Assembly: GCA_043758755.1 (NCBI GenBank)
Contig: JAYVMW010000038.1
Span: 1 to 64,000 of the forward strand
Source of the DNA: Solimicrobium sp043758755
Lineage (GTDB): Bacteria; Pseudomonadota; Gammaproteobacteria; Burkholderiales; Burkholderiaceae_D
Reading direction: 5' to 3'
Length of the DNA: 64,000 bases
This document shows, in pieces, positions 16,206 through 25,041 of this stretch; positions within the stretch are counted from its first letter, which is position 1; every line of letters starts with the position of its first letter. A program made the translations under genes and the position numbers. The notes below the pieces were generated by a model. It ran no database searches. It was not told where the DNA came from and saw only the letters and a list, made by a program, of their open reading frames with translations.

Positions 16206-16454
16206 TTATTTTACGGCAACGCGATAACGGTCTGGCTGTCCCTTGACTGCAGATGATGCCAGCATCTCGCTATCATATTGTGCTTTTTCCAGTGCAGTCA
16301 TCCGTTTTCCTGTGACCACTACCTGAGCGACCAATGTTTCAACTGTTGCGGTAGTGGTTCTTGCCGTCGCGGTATCCCGGTGGGCGGTGGTAAATGCAGT
16401 AGCAAACAATGTGGTGACAACGACCAGTGCGACGCCTTGGCTTAACTTTTTCAT
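16206..16454 (-). CDS. Small exported protein upstream of the LytS-type kinase
   Basis: An 82-residue protein with a signal peptide (MKKLSQGVALVVVTTLFATAF, cut near TTA-HR) and a short mature part containing VVVTGKRMTALEKAQYDSEML. Ribosome site AGGGGA precedes the ATG. I recognise no enzymatic family; small exported proteins with a VVVTGKR-like segment recur in related genomes. Its place as first gene before a sensor kinase suggests it might modulate or be sensed by the kinase's extracytoplasmic region. That is inference from position only. Confidence 0.75.
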   Translation of the reverse strand: MKKLSQGVALVVVTTLFATAFTTAHRDTATARTTTATVETLVAQVVVTGKRMTALEKAQYDSEMLASSAVKGQPDRYRVAVK

Positions 16455-16605
16455 GATGATCCCCTTTAGGAAGTGAACTTTGATGGCGTCACTTTAATCA
16501 TTCGGAATCAGGCAGGTATTGGGTTTGCGACAGTCTGCATGAAATGGGGGATGAATGGATAAAATCACGAGAAATTCGGAGTCTGGCGCTGTCGAATCCG
16601 CGGGC

Positions 16606-18333
16606 TTATGGCTCTATGTTTTCAATGTGCTCCACCAACAGCTGCACCCGGGTGACACCATTGTATTCGTTGGAATCCAGCCGGAATGCCACCAGAATTC
16701 TGGAGGTCAGGGTATCCGTGTGCCCAAACCAGATTGCGTCATAGCGCTGGCCGTTTTTTTCCAGTTGCAGCTTGAGATGACGTTCTTTGAGTATCCGCTG
16801 CGAGATCAGTCTGAACTCGTCGCTGAAAGTCGGTGCCGGAAATCCCTGACCCCAGACCTGCTGTTCAATCAGACGAATAAAATCCAGACTGTAAAAGGCT
16901 TCTTCCAGCGCGCCATCGGTTTCAATCAGGCGACTCAGATCAGCCACTGACAGCAACTCGTTGCCGACCTGCTCAAAAGCGGCACTGAATTGCGCCAGAT
17001 CGTCAGTTGCAATCGTCAGCCCGGCTGCCATGGCGTGACCGCCAAACTTCTGGATCAGGCCAGGCTTCCGTTTGGAAACCAGATCCAGTGCATCGCGCAA
17101 ATGAAAGCCGGGAATCGACCGTCCTGATCCTTTGATAATGCCGTCGGTGCCGGGCGCGAAAGTGATGGTGGGACGATAGAATTTATCTTTCAGACGCGAC
17201 GCCACAATCCCGATTACACCCTGGTGCCAGCTTTCATCAAATACGCACAGCGTAGTACTGTCCTGCGCCTGAAAGTCTTCCAGCAGCAATAACGCAGCGT
17301 CCTGCATTTCGGCTTCTTTTTCGCGTCGCTCGATATTGAGTGCATTCAATTGCTGGGCAATTTCCCAGGCGCGTCCTTCATCATCAGTACACAGGCATTC
17401 AATGCCGACCTTCATGTCATCCATGCGACCGGCTGCATTCAGACGTGGTCCTATGGCAAAGCCCAGATCAAAGGGCGAGGCGCCCGATGGTAAACGTCCT
17501 GCCACCCTGAACAGCGCGGCGATACCGGCGTGCATTTTTCCGGTGCGCATGCGCTTCAATCCCTGCGCTACCAGAACCCGGTTGTTCGCGTCCAGTTTAA
17601 CTACATCGGCAACCGTGCCCAGCGCGACCAGATCCAGCAGACTGTCCAGCCTGGGCTGACTGGCCTGATCAAATATGCCGCGGCTGCGCATTTCGGCCCG
17701 CAACGCCAGCAAAACATAAAACATTACGCCCACTCCGGCCAGATTTTTACTGGGAAAACCGCAGTCAGGCTGATTCGGATTCACGATGACCCGCGCATCG
17801 GGCAGCGTATTGCCCGGCAGGTGATGGTCGGTGACGATAACTTCCATGCCGCACTGGTTTGCCGCAGCCACGCCTTCCACGCTGGCTATGCCATTGTCCA
17901 CGGTGATAATGATATCGGGCCTGATGGTGCTGGTTCGGATGATCAGCTCCACGATTTCCGGGGTCAGACCGTAACCATATTCAAACCGGTTCGGCACAAT
18001 AAAATCAACCTGGGCGCCCATCATGCGCAAACCGCGCAGCGCTACGGCGCAGGCGGTCGCACCATCGCAATCGTAATCGGCAACGATGATGAAAGTTTTG
18101 TGCTCTGCAATGGCGTCGGCCAGAAACTGTGCGGCAGCATTAATGTGCAATAAACCGGCCGGCGCAAACAGGGAAGACAGCTCGGTAGACAGTTCCTGAA
18201 TATTTTTCAGCCCGCGCGCAGCATACAGGCGCGCCAGAACCGGATGCACGCCTTGTTGCCGCAACATTTCCGATTCGCGAAACGGATAAGGGCGGGTGCG
18301 GATCTGGCTGTTCTTGGGCTCGGAAGTAGGCAT
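16606..18333 (-). CDS. recJ: Single-stranded-DNA-specific exonuclease RecJ
   Basis: 5'-3' single-strand exonuclease of the DHH superfamily, acting in RecFOR recombination and mismatch repair. The ATG at 18333 gives 575 residues and leaves 1 bp to the preceding gene; a TTG at 18354 would overlap it. Catalytic motifs are seen in order: VADYDCDGATA (motif I), VDNGIAS, the DHH motif in VTDHHLPG, FAIGPRLNAAGRMDD (motif IV), and the DHHA1 motif GGHAMAAGLTI. An OB-fold lies at the C-terminus. The recJ/RpfE-like pairing is conserved in Burkholderiales and Xanthomonadales. Confidence 0.96.
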   Translation of the reverse strand: MPTSEPKNSQIRTRPYPFRESEMLRQQGVHPVLARLYAARGLKNIQELSTELSSLFAPAGLLHINAAAQFLADAIAEHKTFIIVADYDCDGATACAVALRGLRMMGAQVDFIVPNRFEYGYGLTPEIVELIIRTSTIRPDIIITVDNGIASVEGVAAANQCGMEVIVTDHHLPGNTLPDARVIVNPNQPDCGFPSKNLAGVGVMFYVLLALRAEMRSRGIFDQASQPRLDSLLDLVALGTVADVVKLDANNRVLVAQGLKRMRTGKMHAGIAALFRVAGRLPSGASPFDLGFAIGPRLNAAGRMDDMKVGIECLCTDDEGRAWEIAQQLNALNIERREKEAEMQDAALLLLEDFQAQDSTTLCVFDESWHQGVIGIVASRLKDKFYRPTITFAPGTDGIIKGSGRSIPGFHLRDALDLVSKRKPGLIQKFGGHAMAAGLTIATDDLAQFSAAFEQVGNELLSVADLSRLIETDGALEEAFYSLDFIRLIEQQVWGQGFPAPTFSDEFRLISQRILKERHLKLQLEKNGQRYDAIWFGHTDTLTSRILVAFRLDSNEYNGVTRVQLLVEHIENIEP

Positions 18334-18334
18334 G

Positions 18335-19309
18335 TTACTTATTTTTTTGTTCAAGGAGTGGATTGAAATTGGCAGTGCGCCAGAAGCGTCGTAACGAGCC
18401 GGTATTAGTTTGTACAGACAGCAGGGAATTGTTGTTGCTCAACACCAGATGCAACTGCTGCAATTGGCGATTTTTCAGTGCTGTGCACAGCGGTTTGAAC
18501 CACTCCTGTTCCAGTTGCTGCATGATTTCTGCCCAGGTACCCCAGTCGCTGGCCAGTGCCGCCGAAGTGAGCAGGTCCAGCATAGTCAGGCGTGGCAATT
18601 TAATCAGCTCAGAGGCACTGAGATTGCAGTGCAAGGTACTTTGAATGAGCGGTTCCGAACCGATTCTGGTGCCAGACCACAGCCACAGCCCGTTAATGGT
18701 TTTGAGACCGCCCATCTGGCGCTGTTCCTGCATCGGGTGCATAAACCACTCCATCTGAATGTCATTCTGCAGTTTTCGCCAGGCCCGGGCTCTGGGTCCT
18801 TTGGGTGACCAGATATCGATATTGTGACCACAGGCGGCATCCGGCGAACTGGTTTCCATTTCGGACCAGTCATCAGCGCGCAACAGCCAGTTGCCGGCAT
18901 CGCCATACAGCAGTTCAAAGCCGGCCTCGTTAAAATATGTTTTTGCAATGGCAAACAGAGCCTGCGCATGGGCGTCGGACAGTTTCAGCAGTCGAAAATC
19001 GGTCAATACCAGATGATTGCTGGCGATATGCAGATTGACCGGATTCAGTATGAACCAGTAACCATTCGACAAGTTCAGGTTCAATCTGGACTGCAGCGCA
19101 GTCACGCGATTATGTTGTTTAGATAGCCAGACTTCATGTGGCAGGGCCGGTGCGTACGCATCCTGTTGTTCGCGTTGCAGGGTATGCGCGCGTGACAGCA
19201 GCATGGCCAGTCCATCCGGTTCGCATACAGACGTCAGCAGTTTCACCAGATCTTTGGCGTGTTCAGCGGGGGGCAGGGCAAAGGGAATAATAATTTCAGG
19301 ATGACTCAT
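18335..19309 (-). CDS. RpfE-like conserved protein upstream of recJ
   Basis: A 324-residue protein without signal peptide or membrane segment. Its features are a C-terminal region with WRKLQNDIQMEWFMHP and VNGLWLWSGTRIG-like text (here TINGLWLWSGTRIG). These match proteins annotated as RpfE-type regulatory or phosphoglycerate-mutase-like, which sit directly before recJ in many beta- and gammaproteobacteria. The biochemical role is not established. It is co-transcribed with recJ (1-bp gap). Family assignment rests on the recJ neighbourhood and the WLW motif. Confidence 0.75.
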   Translation of the reverse strand: MSHPEIIIPFALPPAEHAKDLVKLLTSVCEPDGLAMLLSRAHTLQREQQDAYAPALPHEVWLSKQHNRVTALQSRLNLNLSNGYWFILNPVNLHIASNHLVLTDFRLLKLSDAHAQALFAIAKTYFNEAGFELLYGDAGNWLLRADDWSEMETSSPDAACGHNIDIWSPKGPRARAWRKLQNDIQMEWFMHPMQEQRQMGGLKTINGLWLWSGTRIGSEPLIQSTLHCNLSASELIKLPRLTMLDLLTSAALASDWGTWAEIMQQLEQEWFKPLCTALKNRQLQQLHLVLSNNNSLLSVQTNTGSLRRFWRTANFNPLLEQKNK

Positions 19310-19355
19310 TTCGCCATTATATGCGACACTGCTGGCTGTTTTGGGGGAGTTGAAT

Positions 19356-20618
19356 TTGAATTTGATTAAAAACCTGCCATACGAATGGCAAATCGGACTG
19401 CGTTATACGCGCGCCGGCAAGAAGAGCGGGCGCAACAGTTTTATTTCCTTTATTTCACTGATTTCGATGACCGGGATTGGTCTGGGGGTAGCCGCGCTGA
19501 TTATCGTGCTGTCGGTCATGAACGGTTTTCAGAAAGAAGTGCGTGACCGGATGTTGTCGGTGGTGTCCCATATTGAAGTGCTCGATGCCAATGGCGCACT
19601 GACTGACTGGCAGGCAACGGCGCGCGAAGCGCTGCAGAATCAGCATGTCAAGGCAGCAGCGCCGTATGTCGAAGGACAGGCGCTGATCCTGTCCGATACC
19701 ATGCGCGGGGTGATGGTGCGCGGCATTCTGCCGGATCAGGAACCGTCGGTGTCGGATGTGGTCAGCAAGATTAAACAGGGCAGCTTTGCCAGTCTCAACG
19801 AAGGCGAGTTCAACGTCGTGATCGGCAAGGATCTCGCTCAGGCGCTGGACGCTAAACTGGGTGACAAAATCACTCTGGCTGTGCCTCAGGGGCAGGTTAC
19901 CCCGGCCGGCGTAACACCGCGTCTGAAGTCGTTTACCATCACAGGAATTTTTGAAGCCGGCCATTACGAGTACGATATCGGCGTGGTCTATGTGCAAATG
20001 GATGATGCACAAAAATTGTTCCGCCTGGTTGCCCCGACTGGTATCCGGTTGCGCGTCGATGATCTGTTGCAGGCGCCGGCCATTGCGCGCGAGCTGGCCG
20101 CTACCCTGTCCGGCAATCTGCTGTTGCGCGACTGGTCGCAACAGAACCGCAATTATTTTGCCGCCGTTAAAACCGAAAAGCGCATGATGTTTATCATTCT
20201 GACGCTGATTATTGCCGTGGCAGCGTTCAATCTGGTATCCACGCTGGTTATGACGGTGCGCGACAAACAGGCCGATATCGCCATCCTGCGCACGCTGGGT
20301 TCAACACCGGCATCGATCATGAAAATATTTATGGTCCAGGGCAGCATGGTGGGGACGCTGGGAACGCTGCTCGGTGTCGGATGCGGTGTACTGGTGGCAT
20401 TGAATATTCCGGACATAGTCGGTTTTCTGGAACATCTGTTCGGAATTCAGTTTTTGGATAAAAACATTTATTTCATCAGCAGCGTTCCCTCTGATCTGCA
20501 CTGGGATGACGTCACAACAATCGGTGGCATGGCCTTGCTGTTTGCACTGCTTTCCACCATTTATCCAAGCTATCGTGCTGCGAGTGTGAAACCGGCTGAG
20601 GCGTTAAGGTATGAATGA
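19356..20618 (+). CDS. lolC: Lipoprotein-releasing ABC transporter permease LolC/LolE
   Basis: Inner-membrane subunit of the Lol system, which extracts outer-membrane lipoproteins and hands them to LolA. The N-terminus NLPYEWQIGLRYTRAGKKSGRNSFISFISLISMTGI is the family signature (quoted here in parts: YEWQIGLRYTRAG, SFISFISLISMTGI). One helix (about 25-50), a large periplasmic domain, and three C-terminal helices complete the topology. There is no ATG before residue 40; TTG codons occur at 19341, 19350, 19356 and 19362. GGAG at 19346-19349 best fits the TTG at 19356. The gene overlaps lolD by 8 bp. Only one permease gene is present, suggesting a homodimeric LolF-type or LolC/E-fused role. Confidence 0.92.
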   Translation: MNLIKNLPYEWQIGLRYTRAGKKSGRNSFISFISLISMTGIGLGVAALIIVLSVMNGFQKEVRDRMLSVVSHIEVLDANGALTDWQATAREALQNQHVKAAAPYVEGQALILSDTMRGVMVRGILPDQEPSVSDVVSKIKQGSFASLNEGEFNVVIGKDLAQALDAKLGDKITLAVPQGQVTPAGVTPRLKSFTITGIFEAGHYEYDIGVVYVQMDDAQKLFRLVAPTGIRLRVDDLLQAPAIARELAATLSGNLLLRDWSQQNRNYFAAVKTEKRMMFIILTLIIAVAAFNLVSTLVMTVRDKQADIAILRTLGSTPASIMKIFMVQGSMVGTLGTLLGVGCGVLVALNIPDIVGFLEHLFGIQFLDKNIYFISSVPSDLHWDDVTTIGGMALLFALLSTIYPSYRAASVKPAEALRYE

Positions 20619-21312
20619 AATGGGTATGAATGAGCTGAACAGTCCGATCGTGCTGGAGTGTGACCAGCTGGGTAAAACCTATGGTGACGGCGCATTTGCC
20701 GTTCCGGTGTTGAAGAACGTGCAGTTTCAGGTTCGGCGTGGTGAACGGATTGCGATTGTCGGGGCTTCCGGTTCCGGAAAATCGACTCTGCTGCATGTGC
20801 TGGGTGGTCTGGATAACCCGAGCACGGGTTGGGTGAAACTGCTGGATCAGGATTTTTCAAAGATGAATGAAATCCAGCGCTGCAACCTGCGCAATGCCTC
20901 GCTGGGTTTCGTGTATCAGTTCCATCATCTGCTGCCGGAATTCTCTGCTCTGGATAACGTCGCCATGCCATTGACCATCCGCCGCATGCCGCATGAGCAG
21001 GCGCGCCGGCAGGCTCAGGCCATGCTGGAGCAGGTGGGACTGGCTCATCGGGTCACTCACGTTCCAGGTGAGCTCTCCGGTGGTGAACGGCAGCGCGTGG
21101 CATTGGCGCGCGCCCTCGTTACCAGACCGGCCTGTGTGCTGGCTGATGAGCCTACCGGTAATCTGGATCGTCAGAATGCCCAGAATATTTTTGAAACCAT
21201 GCTGGCGCTGTCAGCCAATTCAGGCACGGCATTTGTCATCGTCACCCACGATCTGGAACTGGCCAGCAAGTGCGACCGGATTTTACGGCTCACGCCGGAC
21301 GGCTTGAGTTAA
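20611..21312 (+). CDS. lolD: Lipoprotein-releasing ABC transporter ATPase LolD
   Basis: ATPase subunit powering lipoprotein extraction with the LolC/E permease. It has 233 residues with Walker A GASGSGKST (51-59), Q-loop in FVYQFHHLLPEFSALDNVAMP (QFHHLLPEF is the LolD hallmark), signature LSGGERQR (155-162), Walker B VLADEPTG and the H-loop VTHD. ATG 20611 overlaps the lolC stop; ATG 20623 is an alternative. Confidence 0.96.
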   Translation: MNEMGMNELNSPIVLECDQLGKTYGDGAFAVPVLKNVQFQVRRGERIAIVGASGSGKSTLLHVLGGLDNPSTGWVKLLDQDFSKMNEIQRCNLRNASLGFVYQFHHLLPEFSALDNVAMPLTIRRMPHEQARRQAQAMLEQVGLAHRVTHVPGELSGGERQRVALARALVTRPACVLADEPTGNLDRQNAQNIFETMLALSANSGTAFVIVTHDLELASKCDRILRLTPDGLS

Positions 21313-21335
21313 CAATAAATCCGGAAGCAGTTCTT

Positions 21336-21375
21336 TTGTCATTAATCTGAAACGGTTCAGTCATTAACCTGAAGT
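21336..21375 (+). promoter_or_regulatory. Pho-box-like tandem repeats upstream of the OlsB-like gene
   Basis: Four 7-mers with 4-bp spacers: TTGTCAT, CTGAAAC, CAGTCAT, CTGAAGT. The 14-bp blocks GTCATTAATCTGAA (21338) and GTCATTAACCTGAA (21360) repeat at exactly 22 bp, two PhoB half-site periods. The first 18-mer matches the Pho box (CTGTCAT-N4-CTGTCAT) at about 14 of 18 positions. A -10-like TTTAAC (21384-21389) follows 8 bp later. Confidence 0.6.
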
Positions 21376-21418
21376 ATTCGCACTTTAACCTGTGCGCATC
21401 TCCACTTCGGACTGAATC

Positions 21419-22192
21419 ATGCGCCTCGTCACCTCGACCTCAGAACAAAACGCCAGCTTTTCCAAACTGACCTTAAGCATTGCGACCAATGCGGATGAGC
21501 TGCGCGAAGTGCAGCGATTGCGTTATAAAGTGTTTATTGAAACCCTGGGTCTGGACGCACTTAAAAATGACCATGGACTGGATCAGGATGAATTTGATGC
21601 GTACTGCGATCACCTGATCGTGCGCGATACCAGGTCCCTGAAAATTGTCGGAACCTACCGGGTGCTGGGTCCGCATGCTGCGCGTAAGATCGGCCGATTT
21701 TATTCCGAGACTGAATTTGATCTGGCACGGTTTGAGCCGATCCGCGATCAGATTGCTGAAGCCGGGCGCGCCTGCATCCATCCCGATTACCGCAGCGGTG
21801 CGGTCATCATGCTGCTGTGGGCCGGACTGGCCGCTTTCATGCGCCGTGAAAACTGCACCTATCTGGCTGGCTGCGCTTCGATCAGTCTGGCCGACGGCGG
21901 TATGAACGCCAATATCATCTGTGCCGGTTTGCGACCTGAAGATATGGCACCTGCCGATTACCGCGTGACCCCGTTGCTGCCATTTCCGCTCACGGCCGAA
22001 GTCGATGCGCAATCTCGGGCCACAGTGCCACCGCTGCTAAAGGGTTATCTGCGTGCCGGCGCCTGGATCTGCGGCGATCCGGCCTGGGATCCGGACTTTC
22101 ACTGTGCCGATCTGTTTTTGCTGCTGCCTCTGGAAAATCTGGACAGCCGCTATTCGCGACATTATTTGAAAGAACCGTCCGGACCGGATTGA
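21419..22192 (+). CDS. olsB: GNAT-fold acyltransferase, OlsB-like (ornithine lipid synthesis)
   Basis: A 257-residue protein of the acetyltransferase (GNAT) group that includes L-ornithine N-acyl-ACP acyltransferase OlsB. OlsB makes lyso-ornithine lipid from ornithine and a 3-hydroxyacyl-ACP. Visible family segments are EVQRLRYKVFIETLG, the D-x-YCDHLIV block, VGTYRVL, EAGRACIHPDYRSG, and the CTYLAGCASIS region. There is no signal peptide. The partner O-acyltransferase OlsA is not in the window; it could be elsewhere, or a PlsC-like domain protein. The Pho-box-like repeats upstream fit known phosphate-limitation control of olsB in rhizobia. Assignment to OlsB rather than another acyl-homoserine or hemolysin-type GNAT is probable, not certain. 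Confidence 0.78.
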   Translation: MRLVTSTSEQNASFSKLTLSIATNADELREVQRLRYKVFIETLGLDALKNDHGLDQDEFDAYCDHLIVRDTRSLKIVGTYRVLGPHAARKIGRFYSETEFDLARFEPIRDQIAEAGRACIHPDYRSGAVIMLLWAGLAAFMRRENCTYLAGCASISLADGGMNANIICAGLRPEDMAPADYRVTPLLPFPLTAEVDAQSRATVPPLLKGYLRAGAWICGDPAWDPDFHCADLFLLLPLENLDSRYSRHYLKEPSGPD

Positions 22193-22194
22193 TA

Positions 22195-22668
22195 CTATTT
22201 AACGACCAGTTCCGGTGCCATGATGGCCTTGAGGTAGGTAACAGCCTCGGTCTCGCCGTCTTTCTGACTGATCCACCAGACATTGCCTTTGCGGATTGCG
22301 CAGTCCTGCATCGACGGGATCAGTCTGCTGACGACTTCACCCAGTTGGGGTTGGTGTCCCACTACCAGTACCGGCTCACGACTGTTGGGCCAGTTGCAGG
22401 CGCTCAGTATCCGCTCGACGTCACTGTCGGCACCGACGTCAGAAACAACTTTGAATTTGCGGCCCAGCGCAAGCGCAGTCTGCATGGTGCGCTGACTGGG
22501 GCCGACCAGAATTTTGCAGCTGTGCGGCAGTACGCTGTCCAGCCACAATGCCATTTTGACGGCCTGCTTCTGTCCTTTGATCGTGAGTTTGCGTTCCGGA
22601 TCGAGGCGATGCGTTGCTTCCATATCCAGTGTTTCTGCGTGCGCGTGGCGCCATAAAATCAGATCCAT
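22195..22668 (-). CDS. sixA: Phosphohistidine phosphatase SixA
   Basis: Histidine-phosphatase (RHG) family protein of 157 residues that in E. coli removes phosphate from histidine-phosphorylated phosphotransfer proteins. It carries the catalytic motif LWRHAHAE with His8, the conserved Arg in GPSQRTMQTA, and the second catalytic His in VGHQPQLGE. It lies 24 bp downstream of ppk1 on the same strand, so the two are likely co-transcribed; sixA-ppk1 pairs recur in betaproteobacteria. The 3' end nearly touches the convergent olsB-like gene (2-bp gap). Confidence 0.92.
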   Translation of the reverse strand: MDLILWRHAHAETLDMEATHRLDPERKLTIKGQKQAVKMALWLDSVLPHSCKILVGPSQRTMQTALALGRKFKVVSDVGADSDVERILSACNWPNSREPVLVVGHQPQLGEVVSRLIPSMQDCAIRKGNVWWISQKDGETEAVTYLKAIMAPELVVK

Positions 22669-22692
22669 TTCATTCCCGCCATTTCATTAATT

Positions 22693-24777
22693 TCACGAAT
22701 CCTGCTGACCCAGTTTCGCCATCAAATATTGTTGAGCACCAAACGGCTTGGCGCGCGATCTGCGAATTTTATATTCGCCATGTTCATCCAGCACCCAGGC
22801 ATTGATATTATCTTTCAGGTAAGGCAGCAAGCCTTCATCCATGACGCGTTTCTTGAGACTCTTGTCCAGAATCGGAAAGGCAACCTCAATCCTTCGGAAT
22901 AAATTCCGGTTCATCCAGTCTGCACTGGCCAGATAGGTGTCGTGTTCCAGGTCATTGCGGAAATAGAAGATCCGGCTGTGTTCCAGAAACCGGCCAATGA
23001 TGGACCGCACCTTGATATTGTCCGAAAGGCCCGGTACGCCAGGACGCAATGCACAGGCCCCGCGCACGATCAGATCGATTACCACACCTTCGTTGGAGGC
23101 GGCGTAAAGTGCCCGTATAACGGATTCATCCAGCAGCGCATTCATTTTGGCAATGATGCGCGCAGGTCGGCCAGCTTTGGCGATGCGGGTTTCATTGCGA
23201 ATCGCCCTTAGCAATTGATTGTGGAACGAAAACGGAGCCAGCCAAAGGTGTTTGAATTTCTTGTGCTGGGTCAGGCTGGTTAGATGGATAAATATTTCGT
23301 TGACTTCAGATGCGATCGTAGGATTTGCCGTGAGCAGTCCAAAATCGGTATAAAACTTGGTAGTAGTAGCATGATAATTGCCAGTGCCCAGATGTGCATA
23401 GCAGCGCAGCTGATGTCCGATTTCGCGTCGTATTACCAGGGCCAGTTTGGCATGGGTCTTCAATCCCACCACGCCGTACACAACCTGAGCACCGGCGCGC
23501 TGCAGACGGTCGGCCCAGTTGATATTGGCTTCTTCGTCAAAGCGCGCCATTAATTCCAGTATGACGACGACTTCCTTGCCGCTTTGTGCGGCATTGATCA
23601 GCGCCTCCATCAATTCTGAATTCATACCGGTGCGGTAGATTGTTTGTTTGATTGCCACTACTGCCGGATCGGCAGCCGCTTCACGTACAAAATCGATGAC
23701 GGTCTGAAAGGTCTGGAACGGATGATGCAGCAGCAAGTCCTGCTTGCGTAACGCCGAAAAAATATCTGCCTGGGAGTAGGGTGTCGAGACATCGGGGAAA
23801 AACTGTGGATAACGCAATTCAGGAAAATCGACCAGTTCGACAATGGCTGACAGGCGCGCCAGATTAACCGGTCCGTTGACTTCATACAGTCGGCCATGGT
23901 GCAGATTAAACTGCTCGAGGAGGAACTTCGACAGATTGGGCGGACAGTTTTTGGCCACCTCGAGCCGCACTGCGGCGCCGAACTGGCGGCTTTGCAATTC
24001 ACCCTGCAGGGCAACACGCAGATTTTTGACTTCGTCTTCATCGACCCACATGTCGCTGTCGCGCGTAACCCGAAACTGCGAATAGGCAATCACCTCGCGC
24101 CCGTTGAACAGATCATCAATATGCGCATGGATGACCGAAGACAGCAGACAGAACGAGGTGCCTGATTTGGGGCTGAGTTCATCCGGCAGCCGGATAATGC
24201 GCGGCAAAACCCTTGGCGCCTTGACAATGGCAATCGCCGTACCGCGGCCAAAGGCATCCTTGCCGGCCAGCGAAACAATGAAATTCAGACTTTTGTTGAC
24301 AACCTGGGGAAAAGGGTGCGCCGGGTCCAGTCCGATCGGGGTGAGCAAGGGGCGCACTTCACGTTCAAAATACGCCTTGACCCAGGCACGTTGGGCCGGA
24401 TTGCGATCATTGTGTCGCAGTAAATGTACGCCATGTTCTGACAGCAGCGGCAAGATATCGTTATTCAATACTTCGTATTGTCTTTCAACCAACTTGTGTG
24501 CTTCAACGCTGATATTGTCCAGAACAGCTCTGAGTTGTGGATTAGGTTTGGCGTATTCACCTTCGTGGGCAAGCAGGCTTGCAACCCTGACTTCAAAAAA
24601 TTCATCCAGATTGCTGCTGGCGATGCATAAAAACTTTAATCTCTCCAGAAGCGGAATGCTCAGATCTTCGGCCTGAGCCAAAACCCGCCAGTTAAAATCA
24701 ATCTGTGAAATTTCACGATCCAGGAATTGACCTGATTTTGGGGGAGACTTTGGAGCGTGATTGGTTGAAAGTTTCAT
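22693..24777 (-). CDS. ppk1: Polyphosphate kinase 1
   Basis: Makes long-chain inorganic polyphosphate from ATP, reversibly, at the inner face of the membrane. It has 694 residues, full family length. The N-terminal domain opens FLDREISQIDFNWRVLAQA. The two essential histidines of the phospholipase-D-like catalytic domains lie in GLKTHAKLALV (autophosphorylated His) and FLEHSRIFYFRND. AHLGTGNYH and the C-terminal SADWMNRNLFRRIEVAFPI are also conserved. The gene is divergent from pstS. A Pho-box-like site and a -10 box at PhoB geometry lie upstream, indicating induction in phosphate starvation. Confidence 0.97.
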   Translation of the reverse strand: MKLSTNHAPKSPPKSGQFLDREISQIDFNWRVLAQAEDLSIPLLERLKFLCIASSNLDEFFEVRVASLLAHEGEYAKPNPQLRAVLDNISVEAHKLVERQYEVLNNDILPLLSEHGVHLLRHNDRNPAQRAWVKAYFEREVRPLLTPIGLDPAHPFPQVVNKSLNFIVSLAGKDAFGRGTAIAIVKAPRVLPRIIRLPDELSPKSGTSFCLLSSVIHAHIDDLFNGREVIAYSQFRVTRDSDMWVDEDEVKNLRVALQGELQSRQFGAAVRLEVAKNCPPNLSKFLLEQFNLHHGRLYEVNGPVNLARLSAIVELVDFPELRYPQFFPDVSTPYSQADIFSALRKQDLLLHHPFQTFQTVIDFVREAAADPAVVAIKQTIYRTGMNSELMEALINAAQSGKEVVVILELMARFDEEANINWADRLQRAGAQVVYGVVGLKTHAKLALVIRREIGHQLRCYAHLGTGNYHATTTKFYTDFGLLTANPTIASEVNEIFIHLTSLTQHKKFKHLWLAPFSFHNQLLRAIRNETRIAKAGRPARIIAKMNALLDESVIRALYAASNEGVVIDLIVRGACALRPGVPGLSDNIKVRSIIGRFLEHSRIFYFRNDLEHDTYLASADWMNRNLFRRIEVAFPILDKSLKKRVMDEGLLPYLKDNINAWVLDEHGEYKIRRSRAKPFGAQQYLMAKLGQQDS

Positions 24778-24899
24778 ATTATTAGTTGGCTAAACCGTAA
24801 GGATGAAATTCTCATGGTCTAAATAGTAAAGATAATTGGTTGTTGTGATAACTCTGTATCACTGTACCAACATAAACAGCCTGTTTGTGACACGCCCCG

Positions 24900-24933
24900 A
24901 TTCTAATTTTTAATTGTGACATTATTGTGACTG
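24900..24933 (-). promoter_or_regulatory. PhoB-type promoter of ppk1
   Basis: The minus strand reads CAGTCAC-AATA-ATGTCAC at 24933-24916 (11-bp period; perfect TTGTGAC direct repeat when read on plus). Exactly 10 bp further is TAGAAT (24905-24900), a 5/6 match to the -10 box. This is the expected Pho-box to -10 spacing. Confidence 0.7.
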
Positions 24934-25041
24934 AATCAGTTGGGTTGGCAAACCGATATTTTTTAATCGTGATTGAGCTCAACAACGCCGGGCGTATGCG
25001 GAATATACTTTGCGTCATAAATGTTTTGGGCGTTCTGCGCC

